From Chaenocephalus aceratus (Eukaryota; Chordata; Actinopteri; Perciformes; Channichthyidae), in contig CM043796.1 in assembly GCA_023974075.1 (NCBI GenBank), positions 23,614,927 to 23,678,926 on the forward strand: a stretch of DNA of 64,000 nucleotides. The letters run 5' to 3'. The notes beneath the pieces are model-generated. The model did no database searches, had not been told where the DNA came from, and was given only the letters and a program-made list of their open reading frames with translations. This document shows positions 57,494 through 64,000 of the stretch, in pieces (position 1 is the first letter of the stretch; every line of letters starts with the position of its first letter). A program made the position numbers and the translations under genes.

Positions 57494-57904
57494 CATATGA
57501 GGAAGTGGTGGTATTGATAGTTTGATACGTGGGGAAAGATAAAGGGTAAAAGGATCATGTTTTTTCCAAAGATTGAGGGATTTCGCGCTACAATATTTGC
57601 TAATTGAAGACCACAACATATAAAAAAGAAATTGCATCAGAAATGTCATCAATGTTACAAGTATTTCTGGCTGTTTGTAATGAAAGAGCGGCAAGCAAAC
57701 GTGGGCGCAAAAGCCTCAAAGAAAGAAAGACTTCTGACAAGAAGTAGTGGTAATTGTTATTCAAGGATGTTGAAAGATGTCTAACTGTGAGCCAGCATTC
57801 AAAATCCCCAAAAAGAAAGGCATGGTGTCTCATATAAATGCTACCCAAAAGACACACGTTCACTTTCAAATCTGATGCTAATAGCCTAAACAGTCTTGAC
57901 TTAA
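57494..57904. other. No gene
   Basis: No motif was seen. Confidence 0.4.
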
Positions 57905-58105
57905 AAAAAAAGATGGACTTTTATTAATCCCCCGTGGGGAAATTGTTTCTCTGCATTTGACCCATCCTAGTGTTAGGAGCAGTGTGCTGCCATTTTGAAC
58001 GGCGCCCGGGGAGCAGTGTGGGGAACGGTGCCTTGCTCAGGGACACCTCGGTAGCACTTGGTCTTGCCAAGTCCCTATCGACTTCGCCACCACCGCCCGT
58101 TAATA
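57905..58105 (-). mobile_element. tRNA-derived SINE, minus strand
   Basis: On the minus strand it starts GGGCGGTGGTGGCGAAGTCG with an A box (TGGCGAAGTCG), continues 'gaggtgtccctgagcaaggc' and 'actgctccccgggcgcc', and ends 'caatttccccacggggga' + 'ttaataaaagtcc' with a T/A tail. The B box is lost. It is related in head and body to the SINE at 42573. Confidence 0.8.
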
Positions 58106-59827
58106 CTTCTGCCAAGGATACTAAAGGTTTGTATTGACCCGGAGAATGTGTTACTTATTATGTAAAACTAATTTCTGGCCACTTATTGTATGTGTAGCCG
58201 TGCATTTCTAAAGTGTATCCCAGGTTATTTTGAGGTTTTCGAGAGCTTTGAATGTGTCAGTTCGCTTTACATGGTCTGTCGTAAACTGCATAAAAGCTAT
58301 CTTCATGACGTGAAGAACTGTATGGTTTGACAGAAAGAGGTCAACTTGTCCCTTAACCGAAGGTTAATTTGCGTCAAAGGATTGAAGAAGGAGAATGTCT
58401 CTTTAACAATCTACACCTGAAGACAAAATAAAATAAAAACCAGCTTACAAAAAGCCTAGTCAGCAGATTGTGAAGTGGGTGACAGCAAGAAAAGCCCGGG
58501 GCTTTGCTTTCACCGTCATTAGCAAAAACATTGAGCACTCATTCATGGTTTTAATGATATGCCGCAAGATCAATCTCTTCTTGTGCTTTTGCCGGAAAAT
58601 ATCGAAGGCATTCCACATTTTTACTCAAATGAATAGTTTGATGTTAACATAGGGTTTGTGACTATCTGTGATAGCCTGCTTCCTGAAGCCACATGTGGCA
58701 ACACTGTCATCAAGTATTTCTGGGCTACGGAGAGGGACTCTGGAGGGCATTTCAAAGACATCAATCTATTTTCCACCGTAGAAAGGGCGGGGCAGGAGCG
58801 GAGCGGTGAATCCCCCGAGGGACGCGCGCAATCATCTCGTAGAGTGATTTCCCTCCCGCTCTCTCAAAACTACATAGTCATGCAAATGTGACAAGGATTA
58901 CATAAATGTTTCTAAATTCGAAAGCACTTCTCTTAGAAAAACAATTTTACAGTATCGCCGCACAACACAGCCGCCTGACAGCTTGCAATAATACGCTGGA
59001 AGAGAATACGGGAGCTGTTGTGTTAGCTCGTGCCTATATGAGGGCATGCTAATTTATTTTTAATGCGTCCATCTGTTCATTAATGGGGAATAATTATACA
59101 AACAAAGGACGAACAAATAAGGTGTGGACAATCAAATACTTTATGATTCTGTTTATGGAAATGTGTTTGTGGAAATAGTTTAAGTGAGTGCAATATAATA
59201 AAGCAAATTAATGTTTTAAACTGTATAACCCGAGGGAGGAAGGAGAAAATGAACAAAACAAAAATATGTTTATGTACTCTGTAAAAGAAAGTAATTAGGA
59301 ATCCTTCCTCTCATATTCTTTTTGATCCAGTCTGCTTTGGGTAATTTGCCATGCTGCACTGTATTGACTGAAATAAATAAAAAACTGGTTTCTTTTAGCT
59401 TGGAATACAAAATGGTTTTAATGATAAACCTGTCAGCCCTGAAGGGATTCAGAAAAGAAAACAAGAAAGCACTCACAGAACTGCAAGCAAAGCCTTTCAA
59501 TACCTCCTGTTAACTGGACAACATGTTTTGTTGAATAGTTGATAGAAAAGTTATTTAGCACCAATTAAATAGTGTTTAACTTTATTGTAGGCTGAAGGTG
59601 AAAAGTCATTAGGTCTCCATCATAAATGTTGGGAATGTGAAAAGATTTGCCAAAAAAGAATAGTTGGTATTTTTCAATTAAATTGTTAGAGTTTAAGGAA
59701 TGCAGTCAACTGAAGGATGAGTCACTTTATTTTACCCTTTTTTAACAAATCCTCTTCAGTGAATCTTTAACTGTGTGTGCACCCACAGCCAGTGGTATAG
59801 TACTTGTATCTTATTTGCTAACTGTCC
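58106..59827. other. No gene; possible conserved non-coding DNA
   Basis: 58660-58900 and 58950-59130 have moderate composition with 'tcatgcaaatgtgacaagg' (octamer-like) and 'catctgttcattaatgggga' plus 'attatacaaacaaagg' (homeodomain- and Sox-like). This resembles vertebrate regulatory DNA, but nothing in one sequence can show conservation. Confidence 0.3.
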
Positions 59828-60115
59828 CACACCGAGCTGGGGAAAAAGGCTTTCAGTATCGCAGCTCCATTTGCTTGGAACCATGAACTGAATCTCAGGG
59901 AGCTCGTCTCTCTGAACAGATTTAAAGTGCTTTCAATTGACCGAGAAGCTGATGACTCTGTCTGTCGATGCTTTCTATGATAATGTTCCTGATCGTGAAC
60001 ATATCTGTTCTCTGTTATGGTTTTAAATGTGCTGCTGCCTATCTTGGCCAGGACTTTGTTGCAAAAGAGATGTTTAATCTCAAGGAGTCCTTCCCGGTTG
60101 AAAAAAGTTTAAATT
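59790..60115 (+). mobile_element. LINE 3' end (copy-A family), plus strand
   Basis: The C-terminus of ORF2 (59828-59980) is followed by a short 3' UTR with 'cttggccaggactttgttgc', 'aaaagagatgtttaatctca' and 'aggagtccttcccggttgaa', the same tail as at 27490 and the complements of 66-135 and 62218-62290. Confidence 0.8.
59828..59980 (+). pseudogene. LINE ORF2 C-terminus (51 codons)
   Basis: An open frame HTELGKKAFSIAAPFAWNHE, then LNLRELVSLNRFKVLSIDRE and a Cys-containing end (SVCRCFL) before TGA at 59978. GKKAF-x-x-AAP-x-x-WN matches GKKAFRCAAPLNWN in copy A (234-614). It belongs to the end of ORF2 after the RT; no RT is present upstream. Confidence 0.75.
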
Positions 60116-61480
60116 TAACAGAAATGTTATTTTTTTTTAAAAGAAATTACTACAAATGGTTAACAAAAACATTATTTACATATTTTAATATATTGCAGAT
60201 TTGTATTTCTTACAGGCAGTTACACACTGCTGTCCAGGAGTAAGAGCCAAAAAACATGACTTTCTGATATATCCGTTATTGCTCAGCTTTTCTAAATCTA
60301 CTTCTTTCTCGCTAAGAACCACGGCTGCAACCTAGCAACTGTTTCACCAGACTTTGGGGACTTTTCAGACTTCTTTAAATGACTAACCATCTCACAATAG
60401 CCAAGCAACACATCTAGTGACATATTCTGTTGGCATTAGCTACTTTCTTGCTTTTGCTCACATAACGCTGCTGGCTCACATAACATGCTGGGTATGTGAG
60501 GTGGGAAGTGTTGCCAGATTTGTTCGATCAATCAGCAGCGTGGCACAAACATGAATGAGCTGCTACTGGAAAAGCAACAGGAGGGAAACCGGAGGGTGAA
60601 AGATCTTGAGGAGGATGAAAGAGAGTTCTAGCTGATTCCACAGAGAACATGTTATATGCAGCACACTGTTAGCTTCTAAAACACTTGAATCTATTCCAGG
60701 ATGGCATGGCATTGTGCTGATGCCCACTCTGTTGCCTTATCATCTCAAAATCTTATTCTTTTAAATAAATAGTTTAATACTAAACCTCATACTTCTCTTA
60801 TCCATTTAAGAGAAGTATGGAGGCAATTACTCTTGTAACTAATTTGATCTTATATGTTATGTTTTGACTGGTAATATAAGAGTTCAACTTCACAAGGTAT
60901 TTGTTTACATTTTTCTTAACAGCAATTATTTGACCGCTTTAGTTACGCCGTTTATTTACAGAAATACGTATTATAATAAACTGAAAATAGTTTTAGACTT
61001 CTCAAAGACTGTGCTGACTGCTCCTTAAGGGCACATGTTCTCTACACAGCACTGAGATTAAATGTGTTTAAATGCGGCCAATGTGTTGTGATTTTTTTTA
61101 AAGGGGTAGAAATGCTGCATTCCTATTTTTTACTTAAAATACTTCCAAGGACCTTTCTGAGAAAGCAGTGCTGGCATCCGGATTTTAACAGGGATCGGGA
61201 TGAATAAAGCTTTGCAACAGACTGGCCCTATATTCAAGCCTCACACCAAACCAACCCAATGTCAACATAAAAAGTTTGAAATAGAAAACAATACAGACTC
61301 AGAATTTGTCCAGACAGAGCGCAGACTGAAAAGCTCCACACACAAATGCTACTGTCTCTGACAAATGTCGACAAAAACTTAGCACAAACACATCACACTC
61401 GACATTAAGGCTCATATCAACACTGTACATCATAATACAACTGCCCTGCTCCATACAAATATGAAGTGAATATGAGCAGA
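59981..61480. other. No gene beyond the LINE tail; one hairpin
   Basis: AT-rich. Apart from the LINE tail to 60115 and the hairpin at 60788, nothing was recognised. Confidence 0.4.
60788..60819. repeat. 13-bp-arm perfect hairpin
   Basis: catacttctctta (60788-60800) pairs with taagagaagtatg (60807-60819) with a 6-base loop. Confidence 0.85.
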
Positions 61481-62210
61481 GCAATGCACAGCCAGTGAAT
61501 ATTATAATGGCTGGCTTCACGAGAGTATTTCCAAAATGTAATCGGAAAACTTGAGAAGAGCACTGCATATTACAGTGCATATTCCAGTAGCTACAGATTA
61601 TAAAGCCAGCATTGCACAGTCACAGTACATAATACAATAACTTCACCTGAATATTAAAACCGCACTGCACAGTCGCAATGCATATTATAATGTGCTTCAA
61701 TAAAATATTAGTTAAGTTTCAAAACAAAACATTGAAAAAAAGCCCTGCACAGTCACAATGCAAATTATAATAATGACAATAAAAGCATATAGAATTTTAA
61801 AAAAGCATTGCAAAGCCTAGGTGCAAATCACAGCTCCGTCTGGATATTAACAGAGCAATGCACAGACATATTGATTATTATAATATCTTCACTAGAATAT
61901 TTCCAAAGTTGTATCCAAAAACATAAGAGCACTGCAGAGCCACAGTATATATTACAACTACTTCATTGAATATTAACGGAGCACTGCACAGCCATAGTTA
62001 AAATTGTACTTGTCTTATTATTTCACGAAAGTTTCACGGCAACATAAGTACTGCACGGTCACAATGAATATTAAAATAGCCATATCATAATATGAAAGTA
62101 TATAGTACTGCACACGCACAGTCACAGTGAACATCTCAATAGCTTAATCACAATATTAAAATAGCACTGCCCAGCCACAATGCTCATTGCTCATTGCAAT
62201 AACTTGCAAA
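61481..62210. repeat. Degenerate tandem array of GCACTGCACAGYCACARTG units
   Basis: Twelve occurrences of 'gca(c/t/a)tgcacag-c-aca(g/a)tg-a-att(a)' start at 61481, 61560, 61609, 61662, 61742, 61805, 61855, 61929, 61981, 62048, 62105 and 62164. Most are followed by '(c/t)ttca...gaatatt'. The spacing is 49-80 bp and irregular. Less clear units may extend the array back to about 61390. Confidence 0.75.
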
Positions 62211-62217
62211 TAATCTT

Positions 62218-62290
62218 TTTTTTAAACCTTATTTAACCAGATTGTCCCATTGAGATCATCGATCTCTTTTTCAAGGGAGACCTGTCCAAC
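62218..62290 (-). mobile_element. LINE 3' tail (copy-A family), minus strand
   Basis: 'ccttatttaaccagattgtc', 'ccattgagatcatcgatctc' and 'tttttcaagggagacctg' form the complement of the tail at 27490. It directly adjoins the tandem array. No coding part was recognised beyond about 62300. Confidence 0.8.
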
Positions 62291-62300
62291 ATGGCAGCAA

Positions 62301-63568
62301 GTAGGTTACAACATGAGCACAACAGATAACACAAAAGGACATCGTATATACAGGGCTACATGTACATACCTAGAGACATTGACAAGTACCAACAGTATAT
62401 GTATATCTCGCCCTGTCAATAAGCCTCACCTTCTTGGTTCTGTGCTACTGTAACACACCTACGGGCCTCAGCGGTGGCATATTTCGAGAATAAAACAGTT
62501 ATTTTTACACATTCTTCACCCAGTGCAAGACTGTTTTTTTAAGTTCATGTTTGGTGGAGCAATTTATTCTTTTGAATATGCCAGGCATTGCTGGCAAAGT
62601 TATATTTGTCCTACTTCCACCCTCACCTCGACCTCACTGCAGAAGATCATGGGAGAAATGGCTGCTTGTTTTGGGCTGCATATTCAAATATAAAGTATAA
62701 ATAACTTTAAATCCAAATCATCAAAGTCAAGACAAGGTTATAATTATTTGTATCATCAATTAACCATAATCGTCATGCAAAATGGTCAGATATTTCATAG
62801 GGGAAAAAATCCATGTATGGATTCCCACAAGTAATCACTCCAACCAATATTTCATGCTTTATTATAAAATATGTTTCAGCAAATGTGGATTTATTGATTT
62901 TTAGCTGTAATTATGTCTAGAAAATGTGGTTAACACATTTGCTTGATAAAGGTAATCTATCATACCTCTAGGTTAAGTAGGGCTATTGTTTTGCATTAAG
63001 AAGATAATGTAGATAGAAATGCTGCCTTGAAAAGTGAAAAAAACATTATTTTCTGTTCTTTTGGAGCCTAACAGTGAGCAGGTTGCCTGTGTGCCTCACA
63101 TGGTTTCGTCATAGATTCTTCTGAATAATAGTGCTATCCAACCTTGATGACTTAATTAAATTCAGGTGGTGGCTGATTTTGTCCTTCATTTCAAGACATC
63201 AGTACTGAAAAAGTAATCCATTGCATCAGTGTGATGATAGATAATGTGATAATGGAAGAATTATCCACATTATTTCATTATTATAATTATAAATAAATCA
63301 CTTAAATAAGTACCATTACTACAATGCGAAAAAATATATATAATAAAACACGTGAACAGTGAACTTAAAGGTTATTCAAATGATTATATTATAATATTAC
63401 TGCTATATTGTGCATGTTCATATTCATAAATAGCAATAGGCCTACATCAGATATTGGATATATATTTGTGTTATATTCTCCGCATTACAAGAAAAGTATT
63501 TTCAATTTCACCTGGTGAGCAGAGTGTCACTCTCACTGTGGTGCATCAGGGCAATGAAAGAGCTGCAC
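62301..63568. other. No gene
   Basis: AT-rich low-copy DNA. Confidence 0.4.
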
Positions 63569-63724
63569 CTGAGCAGTAAACCTTATCGGAACTGTCTTAG
63601 GATGATGTGATCCTCTGTTGAGCTCCGGAAATCCTTTTATCACTTGCCCCTCCGCAGAAGGGTCAGTGCTGCTGGAAACTGGAAGATTTCTCCGCCTTGA
63701 AGGACAGTGGTGTTCAGCTACTGC
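63569..63724 (-). CDS. Candidate internal coding exon, unidentified
   Basis: On the minus strand a pyrimidine-rich tract with an AACAG acceptor (63725-63760, 'cctttttttcaactgtattt' + 'tctctattaacag') precedes exactly 52 open codons. They read AVAEHHCPSRRRNLPVSSST, DPSAEGQVIKGFPELNRGSH and HPKTVPIRFTAQ. CAG|GTGCAG at the end is a possible though weak donor. If it is not used, the frame runs 11 codons more (VQLFHCPDAPQ) to a stop, which would make this a terminal exon. The other two frames are closed early. The G+C content is clearly higher than in the flanking DNA. I do not recognise the protein. No other exon of the same gene was found, and an exonised repeat or chance remains possible. Confidence 0.35.
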
Positions 63725-64000
63725 CTGTTAATAGAGAAAATACAGTTGAAAAAAAGGCTTTGAATGATACTTGGTGATATTCAGAAGGTGTGTCCCTTTG
63801 TCAATTTGTATTGCAAACTTTATTGATATGCATATTTGTATATGGTTAAGGGCATCTGATCACCATACAGTGAAAGACTGTCCTCAACCGAAAAAATATT
63901 TTCTTCTTGCCATTTTAAGGGAGCAGAAACAACACATTTGACCCTTCAGTTAATTTGTCAAACTACTTAGCAACATTAGCTATGTACTGTACACATCCTC
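63725..64000. other. No gene; would be intron if 63569-63724 is an exon
   Basis: AT-rich. It contains the pyrimidine tract and acceptor of the candidate exon at its low-coordinate end. Confidence 0.4.

Noticed and set aside
61481..62210. CRISPR-like array
   Set aside because: The repeats are degenerate with unequal spacing, the spacers are not unique and the genome is eukaryotic; it is a decayed tandem repeat.

Overview
The window looks like intergenic or deep intronic DNA of a ray-finned (teleost) fish, packed with transposable elements. It is AT-rich, no long intact ORF survives, and the recognisable pieces are typical of fish genomes: a Rex3-type RTE LINE end, 5'-truncated LINEs sharing one 3' tail, tRNA-derived SINEs, many hAT elements with 8-bp target duplications, TTAA-flanked piggyBac-like elements and long-terminal-inverted-repeat elements. 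No complete cellular gene was found. Two short segments, both on the minus strand, could be host exons: 63569-63724 (good acceptor, 52 open codons) and 30323-30535.

Layout. 66-2001: minus-strand LINE with reverse transcriptase motifs, broken by frameshifts. 2078-2420, 4087-7067 and 25508-25896: three copies of one TTAA-flanked MITE; the second is split by a 2.58-kb hAT (4426-7007) that carries further insertions. 8865-9393: LINE 3' end. 9702-10362: internally deleted piggyBac-like element keeping the acidic N-terminus of its transposase. 11093-11753 and 13072-14324: non-autonomous TIR elements. 14680-15601: hAT remnant with a BED zinc-finger exon. 15602-18010: an element split by a 1.78-kb hAT (16174-17954), itself split by another TIR element (16948-17851). 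18350-22127: small TIR element interrupted by a 3.26-kb foldback element (18853-22107) with inverted arms of about 800 bp. 26.1-36 kb: mostly low-copy DNA with a SINE dimer, a Rex3 end, microsatellites and a hAT. 36845-38275: long-TIR element holding a second, almost fully palindromic element. 39776-41960: two related elements, each carrying a small two-part coding relic of the same unnamed protein. 45930-51640: nested elements, including a 3.78-kb ISL2EU-like transposon (47397-51172, AT duplications) with a THAP exon on the plus strand and a YqaJ nuclease gene on the minus strand. 54-58 kb: LTR-like unit, a 299-bp MITE derived from the ISL2EU-like element, another hAT and a SINE. 59.8-62.3 kb: LINE C-terminus, a hairpin, a degenerate tandem array and a LINE tail.

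The genes here do not form a pathway; they are decayed transposition genes (reverse transcriptase, BED-hAT transposase, piggyBac transposase, THAP protein, YqaJ nuclease). The clearest history is the nesting. Several insertion sites can be rebuilt from target duplications: GGAATATA at 4418/7008, ATAATAAT at 16166/17955, AT at 47395/51173 and cgtatgag/catatgag at 56742/57494. All family names come from reading motifs and termini by eye; no database search was possible.
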